Positions 1 through 7,651 of a DNA stretch of 64,000 bases are shown here, in pieces. The stretch covers positions 434,001-498,000 of the forward strand of contig NZ_BMEL01000002.1 in NCBI RefSeq assembly GCF_014636475.1. The letters are read 5' to 3'. Source of the stretch: Halobacillus andaensis. Its GTDB lineage: Bacteria > Bacillota > Bacilli > Bacillales > Halobacillaceae. Each line of letters opens with the position of its first letter. Within the stretch, counting starts at the first letter, position 1. Below the pieces are notes generated by a model. The model was not told the DNA's origin and searched no databases. It saw only the letters and a program-made list of their open reading frames with translations. A program made the translations under genes and the position numbers.

Positions 1-1
1 T

Positions 2-811
2 CCTTTGCCTGAAGACTGGATGGGGAAATCGTGGGCCTGCTATAACGGTGCCAAAGAAGCCAAAGGTACATCTTTGGTGTTTCTTGATGCGGACACGTGG
101 TTTTCTCCCGACGGTACAAATAAGCTCATTCAATACTTAGAAACAAAGGGACAGGACGTTTTAATTACGGTTCATCCTTACCATTACATGAAATCTTTTT
201 GGGAAAAGCTTTCTGCTGTCTTTCACTTAGTTGTGTTTGCTTCATCAGGAATTACTACAATCTTTAGAGATCAAATCGGTACAAGGGGAGGGTTCGGTCC
301 TTGCTTACTCATTAAAGCCGACACCTATTGGGAACTGGAAGGGCACCACGCTATTCGTAGTGAAATTGTGGAACACCTTGCACTGGCTAGGCGGGCTGAA
401 TCAAAAGGCATTAGAACGTATGCGTTTAGTGGCAAAAGGGTTGTCAATATGCGTATGTATGAAGCAAGCCTGAAAGCAGTCATAGAAGGATGGTCGAAAA
501 GCTTTGCCTCTGGAGCGAAAACCGCATCGCCGTGGATGACAGTAGCGAATATTGTATGGATTACAGCTATTGTTTCTTACCTTATTAATATACCTGAAAT
601 GGGCTGGTGGAGTGTAGTTGGCTATCTTCTTCTTGCTTTTTGGCTGTATCGAGTCCTGCAGGATATTGGGAATTTCCGCTGGTATGATGCTCTTCTTTTT
701 CCTTTGCATTTTATCTTTTTTGTTATTTTATTTGCCTATTCGCTCTTGAAGACATTTTTGTTTAAACAAACGACGTGGAAAGGACGTAATATTACAGGAA
801 AAAAGAAATAG
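2..811 (+). CDS. crtQ: 4,4'-diaponeurosporenoate-type glycosyltransferase, 5'-truncated
   Basis: This is the C-terminal 270 or so residues of a family 2 glycosyltransferase; the gene runs in from before the window in frame 2. The visible part holds MGKSWACYNGA and a DAD motif (about residues 28-30 of the visible part), the nucleotide-sugar/metal site of GT2 enzymes. An EGWSKSF motif follows, then three hydrophobic segments (about 180-196, 199-217, 230-253) and a C-terminal TTWKGR. This order and the WKGR end match, from memory, the CrtQ enzymes that glucosylate 4,4'-diaponeurosporenoate in staphyloxanthin-like carotenoid synthesis. The protein should sit in the cytoplasmic membrane. The carotenoid substrate is an inference; other membrane GT2 enzymes share the same fold. 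The neighbouring crt genes would lie before the window. Confidence 0.75.
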   Translation, partial: PLPEDWMGKSWACYNGAKEAKGTSLVFLDADTWFSPDGTNKLIQYLETKGQDVLITVHPYHYMKSFWEKLSAVFHLVVFASSGITTIFRDQIGTRGGFGPCLLIKADTYWELEGHHAIRSEIVEHLALARRAESKGIRTYAFSGKRVVNMRMYEASLKAVIEGWSKSFASGAKTASPWMTVANIVWITAIVSYLINIPEMGWWSVVGYLLLAFWLYRVLQDIGNFRWYDALLFPLHFIFFVILFAYSLLKTFLFKQTTWKGRNITGKKK

Positions 812-848
812 AGACGAAGTAAAAAGACAAGGGTTCTTTTTTCGTTAA

Positions 849-889
849 TAAAAAAAGCTGTAGAAAAACAGATGGTTTCTCTACAGCTT
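849..889 (-). terminator. Intrinsic terminator of the gene at 909-1439, related to the CAGCTTGTAGAG repeat
   Basis: The arms AAGCTGTAGA (855-864) and TCTACAGCTT (880-889) form a hairpin that on the minus strand is followed by a T-run (the A-run at 849-856). Read on the minus strand, the arm and loop are close to the hairpin at 26581-26617 (TGTAGAGAAACC, then GTTTTTCTACA), so this terminator appears to belong to the repeat family described at 7.2, 11.9 and 26.6 kb. Confidence 0.8.
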
Positions 890-908
890 ATCCTCCTGAT
901 CATGTTCT

Positions 909-1439
909 CTATTTAAGTTGAGGGCGTTCGTTAACCTGCTCTTTAATCTTCTCCGGATCAAACTCCTTTAGAGAGGATGATTCAGGTGGAAAGGGCATAA
1001 ACTCCTCATCCCTTTTTAATTCGGGATGGGTGTGTTTCCCTGAGGACTTATATCTTATATGAAACTCTTCTTGAAATTCAGGGACCTCATGGGGTGAAGA
1101 CGCCTGTTTCATGCCAGATATCCATGTCTCGAAATTATAAGTCCCTCTATCAATAATTTCACACAGATCTTCTAGGGATAAGGTCAATTCCGTTAAACAA
1201 TCCAATCCATTCCTTAAGATAATACCTCTTTCTTTGGCTTTCTCAATAGAGTGTTCCAACCTGTAAGGCGTGTCCTGATAATGAAATTCAATAAAGCAGC
1301 TGCTGCGATCCCAATTAAAATTAAAATCCTCAATTTTTAAACGCTTGATCACCCTTATAAGCTTTCTTTCGCAAATATATTGTTCTTTGTGCGGCATCCA
1401 CTTGTATAAAACGTTCTTAAACATACCTTTTTTAAACAT
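909..1439 (-). CDS. Conserved hypothetical cytosolic protein
   Basis: I do not recognise a named family. The protein has 176 residues if started at the ATG at 1439, which has AGGAAGG about eight bases upstream; the upstream in-frame GTG at 1448 lies inside that ribosome binding site and is unlikely. No signal peptide or membrane segment is seen. The N-terminal two thirds are mixed charged/aromatic sequence (ERKLIRVIKRL, then FIEFHYQDTPYRLEHSIEKA), consistent with a small alpha/beta domain. The C-terminal 40 residues are proline- and glutamate-rich and probably disordered. From memory it resembles a hypothetical protein found in other Bacillaceae, but no function can be given. It is monocistronic with its own terminator. 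Confidence 0.65.
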   Translation of the reverse strand: MFKKGMFKNVLYKWMPHKEQYICERKLIRVIKRLKIEDFNFNWDRSSCFIEFHYQDTPYRLEHSIEKAKERGIILRNGLDCLTELTLSLEDLCEIIDRGTYNFETWISGMKQASSPHEVPEFQEEFHIRYKSSGKHTHPELKRDEEFMPFPPESSSLKEFDPEKIKEQVNERPQLK

Positions 1440-1591
1440 AATATTCACCTTCCTATTTTTGTGACTAATGTGAGGGCGTAACCTTATACTAATGACTTCT
1501 ACAAAATAAATAAAAACCCTGTTTTAATCGTTTTACAATTACTGATATTTTTTTACAAAATGAACCATGATTCGACCTTTGGCCAAATAAA

Positions 1592-1800
1592 AAGATCAGA
1601 GCTGCTTGAGCTCTGATCTTCAGCTTGTAGAGAAACTTTAGTTCTCTTTTTTATCTCAACAGTATAAACATTACTTGCATGAGGGAAAGGAAAGGGTTGT
1701 AGGAAACGAATCTCTTTCCAGGCCCTACACGACGTGGGGGCGTTTAATGTTGGCACGTGATGTGCCGAACGTAATCGAACTTCCTTTGTATATACGCAGA
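1592..1800. repeat. Degenerate copy of the CAGCTTGTAGAG intergenic repeat (copy A)
   Basis: A perfect hairpin (arms AAGATCAGAGC and GCTCTGATCTT, 1592-1620) is followed directly by CAGCTTGTAGAGAAAC, the same junction as in the copies at 11.9 kb and 26.6 kb. Further on, GGTTGTAGGAAACGA followed by TCTCTTTCCAG (about 1694-1720) matches GGGTTGAAGGAAACGA followed by CTCCCTTTCAG inside the 11.9-kb copy. The right part is eroded and no second flanking hairpin is evident, so the right boundary is approximate. A minus-strand open frame across this stretch (1553-1804) is not believed to be a gene. Confidence 0.6.
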
Positions 1801-1855
1801 TCATTAGCGAAGTATTTTGACGAAGCGATGGTGTAAATTCTCTTTCACATAAATC

Positions 1856-1887
1856 ATCCGAACGGATTTCTTCAGAAGCGTTCGGAT
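1856..1887 (-). terminator. Hairpin downstream of the secreted-protein gene
   Basis: The arms ATCCGAACG (1856-1864) and CGTTCGGAT (1879-1887) are perfect complements with a 14-base loop. The hairpin lies about 60 bases past the stop of the minus-strand gene at 1945. Only a weak T-run follows, so terminator function is likely but not certain. Confidence 0.5.
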
Positions 1888-1944
1888 TAATTTATGCTTT
1901 ATTCAGTTTTGTCCCAGCCTATTCTTTTCATGGGAGAGGATGCT

Positions 1945-2859
1945 TTATTTCAACTCTTCATAATAAGTATGCACGACAGCAATGATCGTTCCAAGCGTCT
2001 GGCCTTTAAAATCGTCTGGTACAGACTCACCAGTCGGGTGGCTGTAATAAAAGGCCTCCACCTCTTCGTTATAACTAAAACCTATGTTCTTAAGTGCTTC
2101 TTGGAGCTCCAAAGGCAGTTCAGTTAAACCAGTATGCTGCGTAAAGTAGTCAGTTGGATACACCCAAACATCAACGTCGGTTATCCCTGTATGAACGACG
2201 AAAAGATCACGCTCATATTGAGAGATCCACTGTTCTTTAGAAAAGAGGGATACGCCGGTGCCTTCCAAACCAGAGATCCCGTCTAAATTAATTCCGAAGA
2301 TCCCATTGATTATTGTTCGTATATCTGGTCCCGACATCTTTTTTCTGAACGATTGAACATACAAATCCATCACTTCTACTTTTGACAGGTTCATGATGTA
2401 ATCCTCATTCACTTTGTGTAAATCCAGCGCCTCTTTAACACCTTTCACAATTTCATCCGGGTACCCGTTAGCATTACCAGCCCCTAGGTCAGACACGGCA
2501 TCCAAATCAATACCGTAGATTTGATTGACGATACGGCGGACTTCTTCAGGTGAGATTTTTTTTCCGTAATGACCTAAGTAACTGTCCATCACATCGACCT
2601 TACTCATCGTATCGATCTTCCCTAGTGCTTCAGAGAAAGAAAGCGGACCTCGTGTCTCTTTTCTTAAGTCCTTATATACACCTTCTACAATCTCTTTTGG
2701 ATACTTAAGGTCTTCCGCATTCTCTTGTGCTAGCTCATGCTTCCAGCTTGCCGCCTGTACTTCAATAGGAACTGTGGATATTGAACCCCCTGTTCCAATT
2801 ATGAGGAACGCTGTCATCATGATAAGCGACTTCTTACATTTTCCTAATAATAACTTCAT
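1945..2859 (-). CDS. Secreted protein with two internal repeats, function unknown
   Basis: A 304-residue protein with a classical signal peptide: a lysine-rich start, a hydrophobic core at about 11-30, and a VQA/A cleavage site near residue 36. The mature part carries two copies of a module of about 65-73 residues. Copy 1 (about 53-125) begins YPKEIVEGV and ends YGIDLDAVS; copy 2 (about 133-197) begins YPDEIVKGV and ends FGINLDGIS. The middle parts pair as VMDSYLGHYGKKIS with VMDLYVQSFRKKMS. A C-terminal region (about 210-304) is unrelated to the repeats and rich in aromatic and acidic residues. The start ATG has GGAGGG six bases upstream. I do not recognise the family. A role outside the cell or at the wall is inferred from the signal peptide only. 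Confidence 0.75.
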   Translation of the reverse strand: MKLLLGKCKKSLIMMTAFLIIGTGGSISTVPIEVQAASWKHELAQENAEDLKYPKEIVEGVYKDLRKETRGPLSFSEALGKIDTMSKVDVMDSYLGHYGKKISPEEVRRIVNQIYGIDLDAVSDLGAGNANGYPDEIVKGVKEALDLHKVNEDYIMNLSKVEVMDLYVQSFRKKMSGPDIRTIINGIFGINLDGISGLEGTGVSLFSKEQWISQYERDLFVVHTGITDVDVWVYPTDYFTQHTGLTELPLELQEALKNIGFSYNEEVEAFYYSHPTGESVPDDFKGQTLGTIIAVVHTYYEELK

Positions 2860-3003
2860 CGTTCACCCTCCAACTATTAATATGAGGTCTTCGTCTGAAT
2901 GTAAGCTCTATGGTCTATATCGGCCAAAATTCCTAGATGTGAAAGCTAATTAGACTATACGACACTTACAAACGAATTAAGAGGGTGTGATTTGTACTAA
3001 AAC

Positions 3004-4416
3004 CTAAACAAAGAAAGATAATACGAGATATCCTGCGGCAGCAACACCCGCAGCAATTAATGCCGGCTTTAACTTGAATTTTGCATATTCTATCGTATTT
3101 AAATTTAAAATACCTGCAGATGTATTCGTGTCATCACTTAAAGGAGAGGAAAAGGCACCGAATGTACCGCTTGCAAACACGGCTCCGATCGTAATTGGAA
3201 GCGAGCTTCCAGCTGTAACAGCAATGGACAGGGCAACCGGCATGAGAATCCCCCATGTTCCCCAGGCTGAGCCAATGAAATAAGATAACCCACAACCCAC
3301 GACAAAAATAACGACAGCTACGAAGTTTCCGGGAATCCAATCGAACCACTCAGAGATGGTATCCGCAAATTCAAGGGCTTCGGTTCCCTTACTCAGCCCC
3401 CATACCATCGCGAGTAAGAGAATGACGTTCATCATGTCGTTTCCACCGTCTATTAAACCATCCATCATGCGTTTTAAATGTTCTTTTTTGAACTTTAAAT
3501 AGACGACAAACCAAACGATCGTTACTACAACCGCTAAAACCATAGCGTCTAATACACCATCATTAATTAAAGCACCAAAACCAGACTTGCCATTTTCCAC
3601 CCCTACCGCATACATAAAGAGGAAGGTGAGAGCAATGACACTAAAGAGAGGAATGATTAAGTTCCATGGTTTAGCAGGTAGATCTCGCATCACGGCAGGG
3701 TGGCAGTCCTCCCATTGATCGTCCTCTTCCTCTTGTTTTTCTTCTGGTGTTTTTTCTTTATCATTCGCTGGCTTTTTACTCTTATGGAAAAAACTCAAAT
3801 AAAATCCAAGGATCAGCATAGCAAAAGCAAAAAAGTTAAACGGAATGCTCTGAAGAAAAAGAGTATAAGCATCTCCTGTTGCATCAGCTTGGTGTAAGGA
3901 TAAATCTACAACCGAAGTCATGTACCCGACAAATGCTGTAGCGACAGGAATTAATACGACTAGTGGAGTAGCTGTGGTTTCAATGACGAAAGCAAGCTCT
4001 TGTTTAGCCATCGGGATTTTCTTGCGCATGGCCTTCATGACGGGTCCGATTGTCACAATTCGAAAGCTGGGAGCAGCAAAAGTACCTACGGAAGAAACCC
4101 ATGTCAATATAAAAGCACCGCGTTTATTTTCAATTCGTTCTGTGGCAGCTTTGACAAAGCCTTTAATACCGCCTGACATCCGCACGAGTCCGATTAAAGC
4201 AGAAAAGGCGTATAAGAAAATAATAATTTTTAAGTTACTTTCGTCCGATAACCCTTCCATAATGAACTGCAGCGTTTTGATCATTCCGTTAAGCCAGTGG
4301 GGGTCCACAAGGTATCCAGCGACAACCACTCCAAATAATAGACTGGGGATAACCTGTTTTGTCCAAATTGCAGCAATAATTACAACAATAAAAGGAATGA
4401 TTGATATAAAGTCCAT
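3004..4416 (-). CDS. nhaC: NhaC-family Na+/H+ antiporter
   Basis: A polytopic membrane protein of 470 residues with about eleven hydrophobic segments. It resembles the NhaC/ion transporter superfamily: FIVVIIAAIWTKQVIPSLLF at the N-terminus, and a C-terminal half with WGTWGILMPVALSIA and FGAFSSPLSDDTNTSAG, a motif region typical of the family. A long acidic cytoplasmic loop (KEKTPEEKQEEEDD) splits the two halves. The start is taken as the ATG at 4416 because GAGGTGG lies just upstream; the upstream ATG at 4449 would add 11 non-hydrophobic residues. The protein would exchange Na+ for H+ at the plasma membrane, in keeping with a salt-adapted host. The substrate is not proven; some relatives carry malate/lactate or amino acids. 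Confidence 0.75.
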   Translation of the reverse strand: MDFISIIPFIVVIIAAIWTKQVIPSLLFGVVVAGYLVDPHWLNGMIKTLQFIMEGLSDESNLKIIIFLYAFSALIGLVRMSGGIKGFVKAATERIENKRGAFILTWVSSVGTFAAPSFRIVTIGPVMKAMRKKIPMAKQELAFVIETTATPLVVLIPVATAFVGYMTSVVDLSLHQADATGDAYTLFLQSIPFNFFAFAMLILGFYLSFFHKSKKPANDKEKTPEEKQEEEDDQWEDCHPAVMRDLPAKPWNLIIPLFSVIALTFLFMYAVGVENGKSGFGALINDGVLDAMVLAVVVTIVWFVVYLKFKKEHLKRMMDGLIDGGNDMMNVILLLAMVWGLSKGTEALEFADTISEWFDWIPGNFVAVVIFVVGCGLSYFIGSAWGTWGILMPVALSIAVTAGSSLPITIGAVFASGTFGAFSSPLSDDTNTSAGILNLNTIEYAKFKLKPALIAAGVAAAGYLVLSFFV

Positions 4417-4490
4417 GTTGCCACCTCTTCCATAGCTCTTGTACCTCATTAGCTTGAGTGAAGAGCAGGAATAGTATGCATTTTAATAAT

Positions 4491-4520
4491 AAAAAAGCTA
4501 GAAGGAGCGTTCCTTCTAGC
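4491..4520 (-). terminator. Terminator of the methylmalonyl-CoA epimerase gene
   Basis: The arms GCTAGAAGGA (4497-4506) and TCCTTCTAGC (4511-4520) are perfect, with the A-run at 4491-4496 giving a T-run on the minus strand. The hairpin overlaps the stop codon at 4516-4518. Confidence 0.85.
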
Positions 4521-4932
4521 CGTTCGGATAGTCACAGTATTCAATAATAGTACCTTCTGTATCCGCAGGGTTTAAATAAATCAATCGTCTTCCGTGCTTA
4601 TTCGTCCGCCGCGTATCCTCCATTACTCGCATGCCTTGTTCTTTTACTTCATTAATGGCAGCATCTAAATCGTCTACCCGGTAGGCAATATGGTGCACCC
4701 CCTTGCCTTTTTGCTTAATAAAGCGGGCAATAGGGGAGGTTGTATTATTGGTCGGACATAATAATTCTGTGCGATCACCTTCCACGTCCATAATCGCAAT
4801 CTCACTTTCTACCCCCGGTGCTTCGCTGCGGTAACGGTCAATCATAGTGGCGCCTAAAACGTGTATATAAAAGTCGATCGCCTCATCGATCTGACGAACG
4901 GCTACACCAATGTGGTCAAGCGTCTTTTTCAT
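4516..4932 (-). CDS. mce: Methylmalonyl-CoA epimerase (VOC family)
   Basis: A 138-residue single-domain vicinal oxygen chelate protein. It interconverts (2R)- and (2S)-methylmalonyl-CoA in propionate and branched-chain metabolism. The family pattern is clear: DHIGVAV at the start with metal ligand His7, GVHHIAYRVDD with His80/His81, and GTIIEYCD with Glu131 near the C-terminus. Length matches the usual 130-140 residues. The gene is monocistronic here; the methylmalonyl-CoA mutase genes usually found beside it are not in the window. Other VOC lactoylglutathione-lyase-like activities cannot be fully excluded, but the motif set is typical of the epimerase. Confidence 0.85.
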   Translation of the reverse strand: MKKTLDHIGVAVRQIDEAIDFYIHVLGATMIDRYRSEAPGVESEIAIMDVEGDRTELLCPTNNTTSPIARFIKQKGKGVHHIAYRVDDLDAAINEVKEQGMRVMEDTRRTNKHGRRLIYLNPADTEGTIIEYCDYPNG

Positions 4933-5050
4933 TAAGATTCTCCTTCATTTAGAATGGCCTCATTTTATCATAGTAAATTCTTTTTTTGCTACGTGAGCAA
5001 CTATGGTAACCTTTAAGGAGATGTTTTCCAGTTTTTGAGGAGTGGCTGAT

Positions 5051-5440
5051 TTGTTTAAAATTCTCTTATTCATAGTGTTGCTCGCAGGGGTTTATAGTTT
5101 ATTTAAACGGGAGACGCCAAAGCTGAAGTATCCAACTTACATTTACTTTCTCTCGCTGTCGATTGTATTTATGACAGGGCTCTTTTATATTTCTTCCAGC
5201 TACCAATTATATGATCGTCCGATAGAAGGTTGTTTTGCGGCTCTCTTCGAGTGGGTGATGAGTTTTGGTTATGCTTTTTTAATCCCAACGATCCTTTTAT
5301 TGTTTTATAAACTTTATAAGTGGAAACCAGATATAAAAAATCTTTTTCTCATTAAAGGGGCAATCGCGATTACGATTGCTGGGTGCGGCTATGTTTCCTT
5401 ATTCATCTTTATCCTTGCTTTTTATGGGTTCGCACCGTAA
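5051..5440 (+). CDS. Small four-helix membrane protein, unknown function
   Basis: About 129 residues with four predicted membrane segments: near residues 1-15, 28-48, 63-85 and 100-125. The best start is the TTG at 5051, placed eight bases after GAGGAG (5037-5042); an in-frame GTG at 5042 lies inside that ribosome binding site. No catalytic motif is seen and I do not recognise the family. It lies 68 bases upstream of an SRPBCC gene on the same strand, but that gene has its own ribosome binding site and there is no sign of coupling. Confidence 0.6.
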   Translation: MFKILLFIVLLAGVYSLFKRETPKLKYPTYIYFLSLSIVFMTGLFYISSSYQLYDRPIEGCFAALFEWVMSFGYAFLIPTILLLFYKLYKWKPDIKNLFLIKGAIAITIAGCGYVSLFIFILAFYGFAP

Positions 5441-5508
5441 AAGAAAAGGAATTTGTTTAATCGTGACGAATTAGTTAGAGAGTATATCCGAAGATTGGAG
5501 GAAACGTT

Positions 5509-5964
5509 ATGGCTTTCCTTGAAAGTACAGTTATTATTAAGAAACCGTTAGAAGAAGTTTTTCAAATCGCAACAGATTTTACAAAAAGTCCCGAAATCAT
5601 GGATGCGGTTGTCGAAGTAAAACCTTTAACAGAAGGGCCTGTACGTAAAGGCTATCAATTTAGAGAAGTACGGGAAATTCGAGGGAGAAAGGCAGCCTCC
5701 ACGATTGAAATAACCGATTTCGAGCAAAATAAATCCTACACCGCAAGCAGTGAGCAGAACGGCCTTGATCTCCGTTACCACTACACGTTCGTAGAAACGA
5801 CAGAAGGTACGAAGATCGAATTTGTAGGAGAATTGTTTACGAAAGGGATTCGCAACAAGCTAGCTCAGCCACTGATCAAGAAAATCATTAAAAAAGAAGA
5901 TGAAAATCATTTAGATAATTTAAAAGAGTTTATAGAGCAAGAGAGTGATAGTGGAAACCACTAA
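5509..5964 (+). CDS. SRPBCC family (START-like ligand-binding) protein
   Basis: A 151-residue soluble protein with the SRPBCC/polyketide-cyclase-like pattern: STVIIKKPLEEVFQIATDF at the N-terminus, a central GYQFREVREIRGRKA strand pair, TYTF-like strand YHYTFVETTEGTKIEF, and a C-terminal amphipathic helix (LIKKIIKKEDENHLDNLKEF). These proteins bind a hydrophobic ligand in a helix-grip cavity; the ligand here is unknown. The ATG has GGAGG upstream. A terminator follows at 6006-6037. Confidence 0.8.
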   Translation: MAFLESTVIIKKPLEEVFQIATDFTKSPEIMDAVVEVKPLTEGPVRKGYQFREVREIRGRKAASTIEITDFEQNKSYTASSEQNGLDLRYHYTFVETTEGTKIEFVGELFTKGIRNKLAQPLIKKIIKKEDENHLDNLKEFIEQESDSGNH

Positions 5965-6005
5965 ATAGGAAATGTTATAATCGAAGGACGATAATGTACG
6001 GAAAC

Positions 6006-6037
6006 AGGTCTCGCTTTGTAAGGGGGGCCTCTTTTTT
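6006..6037 (+). terminator. Terminator after the SRPBCC gene
   Basis: AGGTCTC (6006-6012) pairs with GGGGCCT (6024-6030) using two G-T pairs, followed by CTTTTTTA. It separates the SRPBCC gene from the helicase gene. Confidence 0.7.
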
Positions 6038-6085
6038 ATTAATAATCGTCACAAGTGTCACCTTACGAAAAGGAGATTGAAAATA

Positions 6086-7225
6086 ATGACTAACACCACT
6101 ACACCTGTATGGCTGCAAGAAATGCTGCCATTTGCTAAAGCGGCTTGGAAACAATCGCAATTCTCACAGCCTACAACGATTCAAAATGAAAGCATTCCTC
6201 TTGTTTTAGAGGGGAAAGATGTCATCGCTGAAGCACCCACAGGAAGCGGTAAAACCCTTGCTTATCTGCTGCCTATGCTTCAGAGCATTGATACAAACAA
6301 AAAACATACGCAGGTACTTATTCTCGCTTCTTCTCATGAACTCGTCATGCAGATTCATCAGGAAGTACAAACTTGGTCGAAGAACAGTGGGGTTCAAAGT
6401 GCCACACTAATTGGCGGAGCGAATGTAAAACGGCAAATAGAAAAATTGAAAAAGAAACCTCAGCTGGTCATTGGTACTCCAGGAAGAGTTTTTGAGCTGA
6501 TGCAAAAGAAAAAATTAAAAGCTCATGAAATCAAAACGATCGTCTTAGATGAGGCGGATCAGCTCCTCGTACCGGAGCACATAAAAATGGTGCAAAATAT
6601 TATTAAAAGTACCTTGAAGGAACGCCAGATTTTGCTGTACTCCGCAACTTTGCCTGAAGAAGTAGAGAAGACAGCTTCAGAGTTTATGAAGTCGCCGAAA
6701 ATTGTACGGGTGAAGGAAGAAGCACAAAAGCCGGATGTCGAGCATTTGTATATACCTTGTGAAGATCGTGATAAGGTTGAAGTATTAAGGAAATTAGCGC
6801 ACACCGATCATTTTAAAGGACTGGCGTTTATGCGCGATATCGGTAACTTAAACGTATATGCGGAAAAGCTGCGATATAAAGGAATTGATCTCGGAGTTCT
6901 CCACAGCGATGCTAAAAAAGAACAGCGAGCGAAAGCTTTAAGAGGATATCGAAACGGGGAATACCACCTTCTTCTTGCTACAGATGTAGCTGCAAGGGGA
7001 ATAGATATCCAGGACATTACCCACATTGTTAACTTTGATGTGCCTAAAGACTTTTCATCTTATGTTCATCGGGCAGGCAGAACCGCAAGAGTCGGTTCAT
7101 CTTCAGGAGTCGTGATCTCCCTTGTTAATCCTGTGGAAGAAAAAAGATTAAAGAAAATAGCACGTGATCATGATTTTCCATTAATGCGGAGTGAAATAAT
7201 TAAAGGGAAATTACAGTACCGCTAA
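6086..7225 (+). CDS. yfmL: DEAD-box RNA helicase YfmL
   Basis: A 379-residue ATP-dependent RNA helicase with no C-terminal extension. Motifs in order: Q-motif region FSQPTTIQ, motif I APTGSGKT (about 50-57), GG in IGGANVKRQ, TPGR, motif II DEAD (about 155-158), motif III SAT (about 186-188), ATDVAARGIDI and motif VI HRAGRTARVG. Length and the sequence LIGGANVK...QIEKLKKKPQ closely match B. subtilis YfmL (about 376 residues) as I remember it. YfmL is known to act in ribosome assembly, mainly at low temperature. The ATG at 6086 follows AGGAG at 6071-6075; the in-frame TTG at 6077 is too close to that site. It is monocistronic. Confidence 0.88.
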   Translation: MTNTTTPVWLQEMLPFAKAAWKQSQFSQPTTIQNESIPLVLEGKDVIAEAPTGSGKTLAYLLPMLQSIDTNKKHTQVLILASSHELVMQIHQEVQTWSKNSGVQSATLIGGANVKRQIEKLKKKPQLVIGTPGRVFELMQKKKLKAHEIKTIVLDEADQLLVPEHIKMVQNIIKSTLKERQILLYSATLPEEVEKTASEFMKSPKIVRVKEEAQKPDVEHLYIPCEDRDKVEVLRKLAHTDHFKGLAFMRDIGNLNVYAEKLRYKGIDLGVLHSDAKKEQRAKALRGYRNGEYHLLLATDVAARGIDIQDITHIVNFDVPKDFSSYVHRAGRTARVGSSSGVVISLVNPVEEKRLKKIARDHDFPLMRSEIIKGKLQYR

Positions 7226-7230
7226 AATGT

Positions 7231-7253
7231 ATCTCGCTATTTTATATGGAACT
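7231..7253. repeat. Left flanking hairpin-like copy of repeat D
   Basis: This 23-base stretch (core CTATTTTATA) matches the terminator hairpin at 7477-7499 at 19 of 23 positions in the same orientation. It lies just after the stop of yfmL. The pair looks like a duplicated terminator on the two sides of the repeat at 7254-7476. Confidence 0.55.
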
Positions 7254-7476
7254 CTGCTGTGGTTAAACTTCGCCTTGGAAGAAAACAAGACTGAGGAGAA
7301 GGCGAAGGGAAATGGTGAAACTCCTATGGGAAGAACGTACAGGTGAGATCACCGAGGGCAAAGCCCTAGGAAGCTCACCGTACGCCCATGGAAAGCGATC
7401 TATTTCCCGCAGCTTTTTGCTATATTTTTGAAAGAAACTGATGGATTTCTGCAGAAAGAAGCTTCTCTACAAGCTG
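7254..7476 (-). repeat. Intergenic repeat element, copy D
   Basis: About 223 bp without a credible gene. One end reads CTGCTGTGG and the other CTCTACAAGCTG, the reverse complement of the CAGCTTGTAGAG end shared by all copies. The core holds ACTCCTATGGGAAG, GGTGAGATCACCGAGG, CCATGGAAAGCG and TTTCCCGCAG. This resembles, from memory, a repeat common in Bacillaceae intergenic regions (ACTCCTGCGGGA ... CGCGGAAAGCGA). GGGAAAT and ATTTCCC can pair across the core. With the flanks at 7231-7253 and 7477-7499 it fills the gap between yfmL and the CAP-protein gene; nothing else is seen in 7226-7500. Confidence 0.65.
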
Positions 7477-7503
7477 AGCTCCCTATTTTATAGGGAGCTT
7501 ATT
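7477..7503 (+). terminator. Terminator hairpin (right flank of repeat D), probably of yfmL
   Basis: AGCTCCC (7477-7483) and GGGAGCT (7493-7499) are perfect arms around TATTTTATA, followed by a short T-rich tract (TATTTGTTTT). It sits 250 bases after yfmL, which is far for a primary terminator. The likely reason is that repeat D separates it from the gene. Confidence 0.6.
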
Positions 7504-7651
7504 TGTTTTAGATATAGGGTCGAAAGGGAATAGTAGAAATAATTGGTGACAATACCATAAGTTTTTATCATAAAATGAATGGAAATCCTCTAGACGTCAA
7601 TCATTGGAAATGAAATACTGAATGGTAACAAGCATGAAGGAGTGGACTTGT

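Noticed and set aside
1553-1804. Minus-strand frame of 83 residues
   Set aside because: It runs through the decayed repeat copy A and begins without a ribosome binding site.
3920-4435. Plus-strand frame of 171 residues
   Set aside because: It is antisense to the NhaC-type antiporter gene, a common shadow of hydrophobic coding sequence.
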